Below, in pieces: positions 1 to 8,759 of a DNA stretch of 64,000 nt. The position numbers and the translations under genes are program-made. Source of the DNA: Thermomonas beijingensis (GTDB lineage: Bacteria > Pseudomonadota > Gammaproteobacteria > Xanthomonadales > Xanthomonadaceae). Where the stretch lies: assembly GCF_020034655.1 (NCBI RefSeq), contig NZ_JAIQDJ010000002.1:372001-436000 (forward strand), given 5' to 3'. Each line of letters starts with the position of its first letter. The stretch's first letter is position 1. The notes beneath the pieces were generated by a model. It did not search any database. It was not told the origin of the DNA and saw nothing but the letters and a program-made list of their open reading frames with translations.

Positions 1-1
1 A

Positions 2-2959
2 GCCAGCGCGCCGTTCTTCTTCGTGCAGCTGCCCTATCCGGGCTCAACCCCGGAAGAAGTGGAGCGCAACTTGGTGCGGCCGATCGAGGAAGCGTTGTCC
101 ACCATGTCCGGTATCAAGTCGATGAATGCCAATGCCAGCGCCGATGGCGGCGGGGTGTTTGTGCAGTTCAGCGATTGGGGGCGCGACGTGGCGTTGGCGG
201 CATCCGAGGCGCGCGAGCACATTGATGCGATCCGCGACCAGTTGCCGGATGACTTCAAGCGCTATTTCGTGCGGCGCTGGAGCACCGGTGATCAGGAAGC
301 CATCAGCTTGCGCCTGACCAGCAATGAAAACTTGAGTGCGCGTGGTGAGTTGATCGACCAAAGCATCAAGCGCCGCTTGGAGCGTTTGCCGGGCGTGGCG
401 CGGATCGAGGTGGAAGGCGTACCGGTGCAGGAAGTGGTGGTGGCCATCGAGCCCGACCGCTTGACCGCCAATGGCGTGGTGTTGAACGAATTGGTCAGCC
501 GCCTGCAGTCAGCCAATTTTTCGGTATCCGCGGGCGAAATTACCGACAGTGGCCGCCGCTTGCGCATCCAGCCCAAAGGCGAGATGACCGACTTGGAGCA
601 GTTGCGGCTGTTGCCCATCAATGCCCGTGGCGTGCGCTTGGGTGATATCGCCGAGGTCGCCCTGCAATCGCAACGCATGAACTATGTGCGGCAAATTGAT
701 GGCCGCCCCAGCGTGGGCGTGGACATCTACAAAGAGCGCGCTGCCAATCTGGTGGATCTGTCAAGATCGGTGCAGGCCGAACTGGAATTACTCAAGCAAG
801 ATCCTGCGCTGAAGGGCGTCAACATCACGGTGGTGGATGACCAGGGTGAGCAAGTCATCAGCTCGCTGTCGGCGCTGGCCGAGGCCGGTGGCATTGGCTT
901 GTTGCTCTCCATCGCGGTGCTGTATTTCTTCCTGCGCCATTGGCCATCCACCTTGATGGTGACGCTGGCCATCCCGATCTGTTTCATCATGACGCTTGGC
1001 TTCATGTATTTTGCCGGGATCACCCTCAATATCCTGTCAATGATGGGTTTGCTGCTGGCGGTGGGCATGCTGGTGGACAACGCCGTGGTGGTGGTGGAAA
1101 GCATTTATCAGGAGCGCGAAAAATACCCGGGCCAGCCGCGTTTGGCATCGGTGATCGGCACCCGGCATGTGGCCATTGCACTGTCCGCCGGCACCTTGTG
1201 CCACTGCATCGTGTTCCTGCCGATGATGTTCGGCGAAAAGAACATGCTGACCATTTTCCTTGCGCAATTGGCGGTCACGATTTCGGTGTCGCTGCTGGCT
1301 TCGTGGCTAGTGGCGATCAGCCTGATTCCGATGCTGTCGGCACGCATGAAAACCCCGCCGGCGGTGAAATCCCCTTTCATCACCCGTCTGCAAACACGCT
1401 ATGCCAAGGTGCTGCGTTGGAGCTTGGAGCATCGCGGCTGGAGCCTGACTGGCATCGTGCTGATCATTGCGCTGAGCTTCATTCCGATCCAGATGAGCAA
1501 GGGCGATTCGGGCAACGACGAAGATCCCACCAAGGTCGGCATTTTCTACCAATGGCAGGGCTCGTACTCGAAAGAGGAAATGGGTAAGGTCGTGGCGGAC
1601 GTGGAAAAATACATCGACGCCAACCGCAAGCGTTTCGATGTCAAGCAGGTGTATTCGCGCTATGCCGAACAGGGCTGGGCGATGACCCAGGTCGAGCTGA
1701 CGGTCAAGGACCCCATCAAGGCCAAGGCGATCCAGGACAAGATCCGCGAAGGTCTGCCGAAATCGGCACGCGCCAATATCGGGATTGGTCGGCAAGGCGG
1801 CATGGGCGGCGGCAGCGACCAGAGCATTTCGTTCAGCCTGACCGGCGATTCCACCCAAATACTGAAGACCCTCGCCGACGACATCTTGCCGATTTTGGGC
1901 AAGGGCAAGTCGCTGCGCGATGTACGCATCGATACCGGCGATGCCAACAGCGAGCTGGCGGTTCACGTCAACCGCGAGCGTGCGGCGGCTTATGGGTTCT
2001 CCGCGCAACAAGTGGCGCAGTTTGTGGGCATGGCGCTGCGCGGTGCCAGCCTGCGTGAATTCCAGCGTGGCGAGGTGGAAATTCCGGTGAGTGTGCGCTT
2101 CAAGGGTGCCGAAAATTACGGGCCGTCCGAGCTGCAATCATTCACTGTCAGCACTGCCGATGGTCGCAGCGTGCCCTTGCTGGCGATGGTGGATGTGGGT
2201 TTCCAAGCGGGGGCCAATACCATCCAGCGCATGAACCGGCAGACCATGCTCAAGGTGCAAGCCAGCCTTGCACCTGGGGCCAGCATGGAAAATGCAAAAC
2301 AGGAAATCGAGTCCACCCTCAAACGCATCGACTTCCCGCCCGGCTATGGCTACACCTTTGAAGGTGGCGGCTTTGGCATGAACATGGACATGAACAAGCA
2401 AATGCTGCGCAATGTCGGCATCGCGCTGATCTTGATGTTCGTGGTGATGGCGGCAGTGTTTGAATCATTGCTGTTCCCGCTGGCCATCATGAGCTGCGTG
2501 GTGTTTTCGATCTTCGGTGTGTACTGGGCGCTGTGGCTCACTGGCACCCAGTTCAACATCATGGCCTTCATCGGCATTCTGGTGCTGATGGGTGTGGTGG
2601 TGAACAACGGCATCGTGATGATCGAACACATCAATAATCTGCGCCGACGCGGCATGAGCCGAACAGATGCGTTAGTGGAAGGCAGCCGTGAGCGTCTGCG
2701 CCCGATCATGATGACGATGGGGACCGCCATTCTGGCGATGGTGCCGATTGCACTTTCCAGCACCCAGGTGGCGGGTGATGGCCCACCGTACTACCCGATG
2801 GCGCGTGCCATTGCCGGTGGCTTGGCGTTCTCGACTGTGGTCAGTCTGCTATTCCTGCCCACCATCTACGCAATGCTGGACGACCTGCGCAGCGGCAGCT
2901 CACATCTGCTCGTCCGCGCAAGGATGACGCGGGCTGAACGTAGGGCGGCGCCAACATGA
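2..2959 (+). CDS. RND-family efflux permease, 5'-truncated by the window edge
   Basis: This is the inner-membrane proton-driven pump of a tripartite RND (AcrB/HAE-1-like) exporter. The reading frame is open from base 2, and the family is normally about 1,020-1,050 residues, so roughly 40-60 N-terminal residues lie upstream of the window; the GTG at 23 is simply an internal Val. Two sets of membrane segments flank porter and docking domains. The central motif GMLVDNAVVVVE (near 1066-1101) is the TM4 proton-relay region, and GVVVNNGIVMIE (near 2590) is TM10. AcrB has two Asp in TM4 and a Lys in TM10; here there is one Asp and the Lys position is Asn, as in SwrC-like members, so the substrate range may differ. 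No adaptor protein or outer-membrane channel gene is visible; they would lie upstream. The stop overlaps the next start (ATGA). Confidence 0.9.
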   Translation, partial: ASAPFFFVQLPYPGSTPEEVERNLVRPIEEALSTMSGIKSMNANASADGGGVFVQFSDWGRDVALAASEAREHIDAIRDQLPDDFKRYFVRRWSTGDQEAISLRLTSNENLSARGELIDQSIKRRLERLPGVARIEVEGVPVQEVVVAIEPDRLTANGVVLNELVSRLQSANFSVSAGEITDSGRRLRIQPKGEMTDLEQLRLLPINARGVRLGDIAEVALQSQRMNYVRQIDGRPSVGVDIYKERAANLVDLSRSVQAELELLKQDPALKGVNITVVDDQGEQVISSLSALAEAGGIGLLLSIAVLYFFLRHWPSTLMVTLAIPICFIMTLGFMYFAGITLNILSMMGLLLAVGMLVDNAVVVVESIYQEREKYPGQPRLASVIGTRHVAIALSAGTLCHCIVFLPMMFGEKNMLTIFLAQLAVTISVSLLASWLVAISLIPMLSARMKTPPAVKSPFITRLQTRYAKVLRWSLEHRGWSLTGIVLIIALSFIPIQMSKGDSGNDEDPTKVGIFYQWQGSYSKEEMGKVVADVEKYIDANRKRFDVKQVYSRYAEQGWAMTQVELTVKDPIKAKAIQDKIREGLPKSARANIGIGRQGGMGGGSDQSISFSLTGDSTQILKTLADDILPILGKGKSLRDVRIDTGDANSELAVHVNRERAAAYGFSAQQVAQFVGMALRGASLREFQRGEVEIPVSVRFKGAENYGPSELQSFTVSTADGRSVPLLAMVDVGFQAGANTIQRMNRQTMLKVQASLAPGASMENAKQEIESTLKRIDFPPGYGYTFEGGGFGMNMDMNKQMLRNVGIALILMFVVMAAVFESLLFPLAIMSCVVFSIFGVYWALWLTGTQFNIMAFIGILVLMGVVVNNGIVMIEHINNLRRRGMSRTDALVEGSRERLRPIMMTMGTAILAMVPIALSSTQVAGDGPPYYPMARAIAGGLAFSTVVSLLFLPTIYAMLDDLRSGSSHLLVRARMTRAERRAAPT

Positions 2960-3666
2960 GCTTGCATCATGACTTGGGCGATGTAGGTATTGCATCGGCA
3001 CTGCGTCGTGATGGGCGTGTCGCTGGTGCGTTGTATTTGGTGGTGGTGCTGACCGGCATCTTCTGTTTGGCGTGGGTGCCATCGCAACTGGGGACAGATG
3101 CAGCGGGTGCTGCCGCGCAGGTGGGTGTATTTCGCGCGGGCATCGCTGCATTTTTGCTGATGCAAGTCGCCTTTTTATTGTTGCCGCTGGCGATGTATCG
3201 CGTGTTGGGCGATATCAACCGACATGCCGCTGTGGCAATGGTGGCGCTGGCCACCGTCAGTGTGCCGATTGGGCTGGTGACACTCAGCCACCGGTTGGAG
3301 GCCTTGGCGTTGCTCGAGAGTATCGGTCAGCATCCGCCTGCTTCAGTCGATGCTGCGTTTCAACTGAGTTTGCAGCGCTACGGACACGGCATGTTCATCG
3401 CCAAATTGTTCTGGGGCTTGTGGCTGCTGCCGTTTGGCTGGTTGGTGCTGCGCTCAGGCCGTTTGCCGCGCGTGTTGGGCCTGCTGTTGTTGCTGGGGGG
3501 TGTGGGCTATGTGCTGCAGGTGTTCGGTGGCCTGCTGCCAGGCTTTGCCAACTCCAGTCTGTCCAACTACGCCACCTTGCCTGCTGCACTTGGCGAAATC
3601 GGTAGCTGTCTATGGCTGCTGCTGTTTGGCGTGCGTGTTGGCGTTGTTCGTACTCATTCGGCCTGA
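2956..3666 (+). CDS. DUF4386-type multispanning membrane protein
   Basis: A 236-residue integral membrane protein with about six hydrophobic segments. The opening pattern (RRDGRVAGALYLVVVLTGIF) and the length match the DUF4386 family, whose function is unknown. The start ATG overlaps the RND permease stop in ATGA, so it is probably translationally coupled and part of the same operon. No catalytic residues stand out. The family assignment comes from recognition of the N-terminal pattern, not from a search. Confidence 0.75.
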   Translation: MSLHHDLGDVGIASALRRDGRVAGALYLVVVLTGIFCLAWVPSQLGTDAAGAAAQVGVFRAGIAAFLLMQVAFLLLPLAMYRVLGDINRHAAVAMVALATVSVPIGLVTLSHRLEALALLESIGQHPPASVDAAFQLSLQRYGHGMFIAKLFWGLWLLPFGWLVLRSGRLPRVLGLLLLLGGVGYVLQVFGGLLPGFANSSLSNYATLPAALGEIGSCLWLLLFGVRVGVVRTHSA

Positions 3667-3685
3667 AATTCGATCTGAGGTCAAC

Positions 3686-4132
3686 ATGCAAACAGCAGTC
3701 ACACCCAAAGCATTGGCAGACCCACCGTTGCCGCAACGCCTAAAGCTGTCGGCAGCATGGGCCAGCTTGACGTTTTGCTATTTGTATGGCGATTACTTTG
3801 GTTTATACAAGCCGGGCAAATTGCAGCACATGCTGGACGGCGCAGGACCGATGGGCGCGATCAGCCAGGGCTCGCTGTTGTTTGTTGCGTCGTTGCTGAT
3901 CGTTCCCGGTCTGATGGTATTCATTTCTTTTGTGCTGCAGGCGCGTTTAGCGCGCTGGCTGCACATCGGGCTGGCATTGTTTTATGCCACGTTTGTGGCA
4001 TTTACCATGCCCGGCGCATGGTGGTTTTACCTTGCCTACAGCACGGTCGAGATCATGTTGTGCGCAGCGATTGTTTGCCTGGCGTGGGCATGGCCGCGCG
4101 CGTCGGCACGCACAACAATGAAGTTGGCGTAA
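3686..4132 (+). CDS. Small membrane protein, DUF6326-like
   Basis: A 148-residue protein with four predicted membrane segments. The ATG at 3686 follows a CTGAGG ribosome-binding site; the frame stays open far upstream inside the preceding gene but has no good start there. The conserved-looking stretch FCYLYGDYFGLYKPG followed by a first periplasmic loop resembles the DUF6326 family (unknown function). It lies 19 bases after the DUF4386-type gene and is the last gene before a strong terminator, so it probably belongs to the transporter operon. The family name is tentative. Confidence 0.7.
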   Translation: MQTAVTPKALADPPLPQRLKLSAAWASLTFCYLYGDYFGLYKPGKLQHMLDGAGPMGAISQGSLLFVASLLIVPGLMVFISFVLQARLARWLHIGLALFYATFVAFTMPGAWWFYLAYSTVEIMLCAAIVCLAWAWPRASARTTMKLA

Positions 4133-4153
4133 CGCAGCCATCATCGGCTGCAG

Positions 4154-4183
4154 CAATAACGCCGCCCATGGGCGGCGTTATTG
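4154..4183. terminator. Bidirectional terminator between convergent genes
   Basis: A perfect inverted repeat with a 14-base arm (AATAACGCCGCCCA) and essentially no loop lies between the end of the membrane-protein gene at 4132 and the end of the thiolase gene at 4208. The A/T-rich stem ends give a short U-tract in either direction, so it can serve both convergent transcripts. Confidence 0.8.
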
Positions 4184-4207
4184 TGTGATCCAGTGCAGCG
4201 GGTGGGG

Positions 4208-5416
4208 TTACAACGCTTCGAAAACCCCCGCTGCGCCCATGCCGGTGCCAATGCACATGGTCACCATGCCGTACTTCTGTTGGCGACGACGCAGGCCGTG
4301 GACGAGGGTGGCGGTGCGCACTGCGCCGGTGGCGCCCAGCGGGTGGCCGAGTGCAATCGCGCCGCCCAGTGGGTTGACCTTGGCCGGATCCAAGCCGCAG
4401 TCCTGGATCACGGCCAGTGATTGCGCAGCGAAGGCTTCGTTGAGCTCGATCCAATCCAGTTGGTCTTGGCTCAACCCGGCTTGCTTGAGCGCTTTGGGGA
4501 TGGCGGCAATCGGGCCGATGCCCATCACTTCCGGGCGCACGCCGGCCACGCTGAAGCTCACGAAGCGGGCCAGCGGGGTCAGCCCGTAATCCTTGAGCGC
4601 CTGTGCCGAAGCCAGCAGCACCGCGCCGGCACCATCGCTCATTTGCGAAGAATTGCCGGCCGTCACGGTGCCGCCAAACTGGCCATTGCGAAATACCGGG
4701 CGCAGTTTTGCCAAGCCTTCCACACTGGTGTCGGCGCGTGGGCCTTCATCGTGCTCGGCCACTGTGTTGCGGGTCAGGATGCGCCGGCCATCGGCCAGGT
4801 CCGGCTGGTGCGAGACGATTTCGTATGGGCTGATTTCATCCTTGAATTCACCGGCTGCCTGCGCTGCCAAGGCTTTCTGATGCGAGGCTGCGGCGAAGGC
4901 GTCTTGCGCCTCGCGGCTCACCTTCCATTCCTCGGCCACTTTCTCGGCGGTGATGCCCATGCCATAGGCAATATTGATGTGGTCGTTGTCGAATACGCTG
5001 GGCGCCATTGCAATCTTGTTGCCCATCATCGGCACCATGCTCATCGACTCGGTGCCGCCGGCCAGCATCAAATCGGCATTGCCCAGCCGGATCTGGTCGG
5101 CTGCCAATGCCACGGCCTGCAAGCCGGAGGAGCAAAAGCGGTTGATGGTTTGCGCTGCAATGGTATTGGGCAATCCGGCCAGCAACAGGCCGATGCGTGC
5201 CACGTTCATGCCTTGCTCCGCTTCCGGCATGGCGCAGCCGATGATGGCGTCGTCGATGCGATTGACGTCAACGCCGGGAGCCTGCGCGATCACGCTGCGC
5301 AGCACATGCGCCAGCATGTCGTCGGGGCGGGTATTGCGGAACATGCCTTTGGGCGCCTTGCCCACCGGGGTGCGGGTGGCGGCGACGATATAGGCGTCTT
5401 GGATATGTGTGCTCAT
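4208..5416 (-). CDS. fadA: Acetyl-CoA C-acyltransferase (3-ketoacyl-CoA thiolase)
   Basis: Catalyses the last step of fatty-acid beta-oxidation: CoA-dependent cleavage of 3-ketoacyl-CoA to acetyl-CoA and a shortened acyl-CoA, in the cytoplasm. The 402 residues match the thiolase length. The nucleophile Cys95 lies in NRFCSSGLQ, His358 in GGAIALGHPLGATGA, and the general-base Cys388 in CIGTGMGAAG, so all three active-site elements are present. The start ATG has a GGAG site seven bases upstream. It lies 82 bases downstream of the FadN/FadB-type gene on the same strand and forms the last gene of the TetR-controlled operon; the gap holds a palindromic repeat. Confidence 0.93.
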   Translation of the reverse strand: MSTHIQDAYIVAATRTPVGKAPKGMFRNTRPDDMLAHVLRSVIAQAPGVDVNRIDDAIIGCAMPEAEQGMNVARIGLLLAGLPNTIAAQTINRFCSSGLQAVALAADQIRLGNADLMLAGGTESMSMVPMMGNKIAMAPSVFDNDHINIAYGMGITAEKVAEEWKVSREAQDAFAAASHQKALAAQAAGEFKDEISPYEIVSHQPDLADGRRILTRNTVAEHDEGPRADTSVEGLAKLRPVFRNGQFGGTVTAGNSSQMSDGAGAVLLASAQALKDYGLTPLARFVSFSVAGVRPEVMGIGPIAAIPKALKQAGLSQDQLDWIELNEAFAAQSLAVIQDCGLDPAKVNPLGGAIALGHPLGATGAVRTATLVHGLRRRQQKYGMVTMCIGTGMGAAGVFEAL

Positions 5417-5444
5417 GAAGCAACTCCGGAAGCGAAGTAATGTT

Positions 5445-5480
5445 CCCTCTCCCGGCGGGGAGAGGGTGGCGCGAAGCGCC
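5445..5480. repeat. Interspersed double-hairpin palindromic repeat, copy 1
   Basis: Two adjacent hairpins sit between the two beta-oxidation genes: CCCTCTCCC paired with GGGAGAGGG (5445-5453 with 5458-5466, loop GGCG), then GGCGC-GAA-GCGCC (5468-5480). A related first hairpin recurs near 47240. Sequences of this CCCTCTCCC...GGGAGAGGG type are common between genes in Xanthomonadaceae and related bacteria; here it may stabilise or attenuate the operon mRNA. Confidence 0.65.
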
Positions 5481-5498
5481 GGGTGAGAAGGGCGAGGA

Positions 5499-7868
5499 TC
5501 AATTCCGCAACGGCTTGCCGGTCTTCAACATATGCGCAATCCGCGCCTGGGTTTTTTCCTGCTGCGCCAGCGTGACGAAGTGCGTGCGCTCCAGCGTGAG
5601 CAGCCATTCCTCGTCCACCCATGCGCCGCGGTCCAGCTTGCCGCCGCATAGGATCGTGGCAATGCGTTCGGCAATCTCATTGTCGTAAGGGCTGATGAAG
5701 CGGCCCTCCAGCATATTGACCAGCAGCATCTTGAAGGTGGCGATGCCCACATCGCCGGCGACTGCAATCCGGTGCGCCGGCAGCGGCGGGCGATAACCGG
5801 CTTCGGCCAATGCGCGCGCTTCGGCCTTGGCGATATGCAACAGTTCGTGCGCATGGAACACGATCTTGTCATCGGCACGCAGCAAGCCCAATTCCTTGGC
5901 ATTGAGCGCCGAGGTGGATACTTTGGCCATCGCGATGGTTTCAAACACTTTCTTCAATTCGGCAAACACATCGCCGCCAGTGGCATGTTGCGAGGCGCGC
6001 GTGGCCAGCTCTTTCAGTCCGCCACCGGCCGGGAGCAGGCCCACACCGGCTTCCACCAAGCCGATATAACTCTCCAAGTGCGCCACGGTGCGTGCGCTGT
6101 GCATCTGGAATTCGCAGCCGCCACCGAGCGCCAAGCCACGCACCGCCGACACCACCGGCACCTGTGCGTACTTGATGCGCTGGCTGGTGCGCTGGAAGTT
6201 TTCCACCATCGCGGTGAATGCATCCAGTTGGCCCGCCTGCAACGCGCCCAGTGCGCCGGCCAAGTCCGCACCGGCCGAGAACACATCAGCGTGCTGCCAA
6301 ATCACCACGCCATCGAACTGCTGTTCGGCCAGCGCAATCGCCTGTTGAATACCATCCAGCACTGCGCCGGAAACGGTGTTCATTTTGGTTTTGAACGAAA
6401 TGACGCCAATGCCGTCACCGTCGTGCCACAGACGCACGCCGTCGTTCTCGAAGGCGGTGGTTCCCGGCGCAAAACGCTCACCCAGGACCGGGTCCGGGAA
6501 GCGCTGGCGCTGATACACGGGTAGGGCCGAGCGCGGCACCATGGCATTGCGTGCCGGGCTGTAGCTGCCTTCGGCACTGTGCACACCCGTGCGGCCATCG
6601 GTCACCCATGCCGGCAGTGGCGCTTGGCTCATGCTCTTGCCGGCGGCGATGTCGTCATTGATCCACTGCGCAATCTGCTGCCAGCCGGCGGCCTGCCAGG
6701 TTTCAAACGGGCCAAGCTTCCAGCCGTAGCCCCAGCGAATGGCGAAATCCACATCGCGGGCGGTGTCGGCGATATCGGCCAAATGGCAGGCGCTGTAATG
6801 GAATAAATCGCGGAAGCAGGCCCACAAAAATTGCGCTTGCGGGTGCGAGGATTCACGCAATTTGGCGAATTTTTCCGCCGGGTTTTTCAGTTTCAGGATT
6901 TCCACGACGTCCGGTGCAGCGGCGCGGTCGGCAATCCGGTAGTCCTGTTTTTCCAGATCCAGCACCACGATGTCTTTGCCGACTTTGCGGAAGATGCCGG
7001 CCCCGGTTTTCTGCCCCAGCGCGCCCTTGCCGATCAATGCTTGCAACCACGCTGGCGATGCGAAATAGGCATGCCACGGATCGGCGGGCAGGGTATCGGC
7101 CATGGTCTTGATGACGTGCGCCATGGTGTCAAGCCCCACCACGTCGGAGGTGCGATACGTGGCCGACTTCGGTCGGCCCAGCAGCGGGCCGGTCAGTGCA
7201 TCCACTTCATCAAACCCCAGCCCAAAGGCATGGGTGTGATGGATCACCGACAAAATCGAGAACACGCCGATGCGGTTGCCGATGAAGTTGGGGGTGTCTT
7301 TGGCAATCACCACGCCCTTGCCCAGCGCGGTGGTGAGGAAGGTTTCCAACCCTTGCAGCACGGCCGGGTCGGTGGTGTTGGCCGGGATCAGTTCGGCCAG
7401 ATGCATATAGCGCGGCGGATTGAAGAAATGCACGCCGCAGAACCGATGGCGCAATTCTTCCGGCAACACCGACGCCAGCGCATTGATGCCAAGGCCCGAG
7501 GTGTTGGAGGCCAATACGGTATGCGCCGGCACGAACGGTGCAATCTTGCGATACAGGTCTTGCTTCCAATCCATGCGCTCGGCGATGGCTTCGATGATCA
7601 AGTCGCAGGTCTTGAGCTGCTCCAGACCGGTTTCGTAATTGGCTGGCGTAATCGCCTCGGCCAAGCCTTTGCCGGCCAGCGGCGCAGGCGACAGCTTGGC
7701 CAGATTGGCAATGGCTTTTTGCACGACGCCATTGGGGTCGCCGTCCTTGGCTGGCAGGTCGAACAGCACCGTATCCACACCGGCATTGGTCAGGTGCGCG
7801 GCAATTTGCGCGCCCATTACACCCGCACCCAAGACTGCGGCGCGGCGTACAAGCATTTTCTGAGACAT
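5499..7868 (-). CDS. 3-hydroxyacyl-CoA dehydrogenase / enoyl-CoA hydratase (FadN/FadB type)
   Basis: A bifunctional beta-oxidation enzyme of about 789 residues that hydrates enoyl-CoA and oxidises 3-hydroxyacyl-CoA with NAD. The domain order is dehydrogenase first (Rossmann GxGxxG at residues 14-19, then the C-terminal dehydrogenase domain with NFIGNRIG) and crotonase-like hydratase last (about residues 485-700, with the oxyanion stretch GLALGGGCEF near 576). That order matches Bacillus FadN rather than E. coli FadB. I chose the ATG at 7868 because an AGGAG site lies nine bases upstream; an ATG at 7874 and a TTG at 7877 are also in frame but too close to the site. It starts 21 bases after the TetR gene and precedes the thiolase. 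Confidence 0.92.
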   Translation of the reverse strand: MSQKMLVRRAAVLGAGVMGAQIAAHLTNAGVDTVLFDLPAKDGDPNGVVQKAIANLAKLSPAPLAGKGLAEAITPANYETGLEQLKTCDLIIEAIAERMDWKQDLYRKIAPFVPAHTVLASNTSGLGINALASVLPEELRHRFCGVHFFNPPRYMHLAELIPANTTDPAVLQGLETFLTTALGKGVVIAKDTPNFIGNRIGVFSILSVIHHTHAFGLGFDEVDALTGPLLGRPKSATYRTSDVVGLDTMAHVIKTMADTLPADPWHAYFASPAWLQALIGKGALGQKTGAGIFRKVGKDIVVLDLEKQDYRIADRAAAPDVVEILKLKNPAEKFAKLRESSHPQAQFLWACFRDLFHYSACHLADIADTARDVDFAIRWGYGWKLGPFETWQAAGWQQIAQWINDDIAAGKSMSQAPLPAWVTDGRTGVHSAEGSYSPARNAMVPRSALPVYQRQRFPDPVLGERFAPGTTAFENDGVRLWHDGDGIGVISFKTKMNTVSGAVLDGIQQAIALAEQQFDGVVIWQHADVFSAGADLAGALGALQAGQLDAFTAMVENFQRTSQRIKYAQVPVVSAVRGLALGGGCEFQMHSARTVAHLESYIGLVEAGVGLLPAGGGLKELATRASQHATGGDVFAELKKVFETIAMAKVSTSALNAKELGLLRADDKIVFHAHELLHIAKAEARALAEAGYRPPLPAHRIAVAGDVGIATFKMLLVNMLEGRFISPYDNEIAERIATILCGGKLDRGAWVDEEWLLTLERTHFVTLAQQEKTQARIAHMLKTGKPLRN

Positions 7869-7889
7869 GAGCATCAACTCCTGGACAAA

Positions 7890-8516
7890 TCAAGAAGCGT
7901 CGGCATGAAAGCCGGCAACGGCGAAACGAATCAGCGCCTTGGCGGCGCGCTGGCGATGGGTGGCATCGGACACCCCGGCGGGGCGTTTGATCAGGCCAAA
8001 ATCGGCCATCGCATAGGTCAATGCGCCGGACAAGAAATCCAGCCGGCGGTACAGCTCTTCTTTGCTCAACTCCGGCACGCAAGCGTGGATGGCCTTGGCG
8101 AAGGTGCGTGGGACATGGCCGTATTGGTCGGACAAAAACTTGCGCAAGCCGGCATTGCTCTCGGCATAGGCACGCGCAATCACCCGAATGAACGCCGCAC
8201 CACCGTGGCGGTCTTGCGCCATCGCCAGTGCCGGCTCCACGAACGCCGCCAGGATCGGCTCCAGCTTGCCGGGTGCGGTATCGATGGCTTGCTGCAAGGC
8301 GGCAATACGCTGCGCGCTCATCTCGTCCATGCGCCGGCGGAACACCTCGTTGATGAGGTTGTCTTTGCTGCCGAAGTGGTAATTGACCGCCGCGATATTG
8401 ACGTCGGCGCGGCTGGTCACCTGCCGTAGCGAGGTTGAAGCGAATCCCTGCTGGGCGAACAAATCCTCCGCCGCGTGCAGGATCCGATCCTTGGTTGAGA
8501 AGTGTTGCAGGCTCAT
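7890..8516 (-). CDS. TetR-family regulator, PsrA-like
   Basis: A 208-residue repressor. The N-terminal helix-turn-helix (about residues 8-55) contains LRQVTSRADVNIAAVNYHFG, strongly reminiscent of Pseudomonas PsrA (LRLITSKAGVNLAAVNYHFG), a long-chain fatty-acid sensor that represses beta-oxidation genes and itself. The C-terminal half is the ligand/dimer domain. The ATG at 8516 has GGAG five bases upstream; an in-frame start at 8537 lies inside the operator and is unlikely. It is the first gene of the operon with the dehydrogenase/hydratase and thiolase, and a palindrome matching the PsrA consensus lies between its promoter and its start. The ligand is inferred, most likely a long-chain acyl-CoA or fatty acid. 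Confidence 0.85.
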   Translation of the reverse strand: MSLQHFSTKDRILHAAEDLFAQQGFASTSLRQVTSRADVNIAAVNYHFGSKDNLINEVFRRRMDEMSAQRIAALQQAIDTAPGKLEPILAAFVEPALAMAQDRHGGAAFIRVIARAYAESNAGLRKFLSDQYGHVPRTFAKAIHACVPELSKEELYRRLDFLSGALTYAMADFGLIKRPAGVSDATHRQRAAKALIRFAVAGFHADAS

Positions 8517-8533
8517 GCAGGCTCCACATCGAA

Positions 8534-8549
8534 TCAAACGCTTGTTTGA
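8534..8549. promoter_or_regulatory. PsrA-type operator of the beta-oxidation operon
   Basis: A perfect inverted repeat TCAAAC-GCTT-GTTTGA. Its core CAAAC-N4-GTTTG fits the published PsrA consensus (G/C)AAAC-N2-4-GTTT(G/C). It begins one base past the predicted -10 box of the TetR gene on the minus strand, so binding would cover the transcription start and give autorepression of the whole operon. Confidence 0.75.
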
Positions 8550-8550
8550 G

Positions 8551-8577
8551 ATTATGCCGTACGCATGCGTATGTCAA
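8551..8577 (-). promoter_or_regulatory. Sigma-70-like promoter of the beta-oxidation operon
   Basis: On the minus strand TTGACA (8577-8572) is followed after 15 bases by CATAAT (8556-8551). The -35 box is perfect and the spacer slightly short. The spacer contains the 12-base palindrome TACGCATGCGTA (8560-8571), which could be a second regulatory site. The promoter fires toward the TetR gene. Confidence 0.6.
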
Positions 8578-8759
8578 CCGGGGTGGGCCCATTTAAGCGT
8601 CGGGGTATCCTGCAATCAGGTGCAAAGCAATGGATTTGGCAGCGATGGGGGCGCTTGCTGTAAACCACTGGTACGGCCAATGCGGGGCAGATGCTGCAAG
8701 TGGTTGCCACCGTGTGCGCTGGCCCGGTTTGGCAATGTCCTGTCGGTCATAATGCACAC

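Noticed and set aside
6831-8429. Long plus-strand open frame opposite the beta-oxidation and TetR genes
   Set aside because: The minus strand carries clear dehydrogenase and TetR proteins with good starts; the plus-strand product is Gln/His/Arg-rich with no family resemblance.
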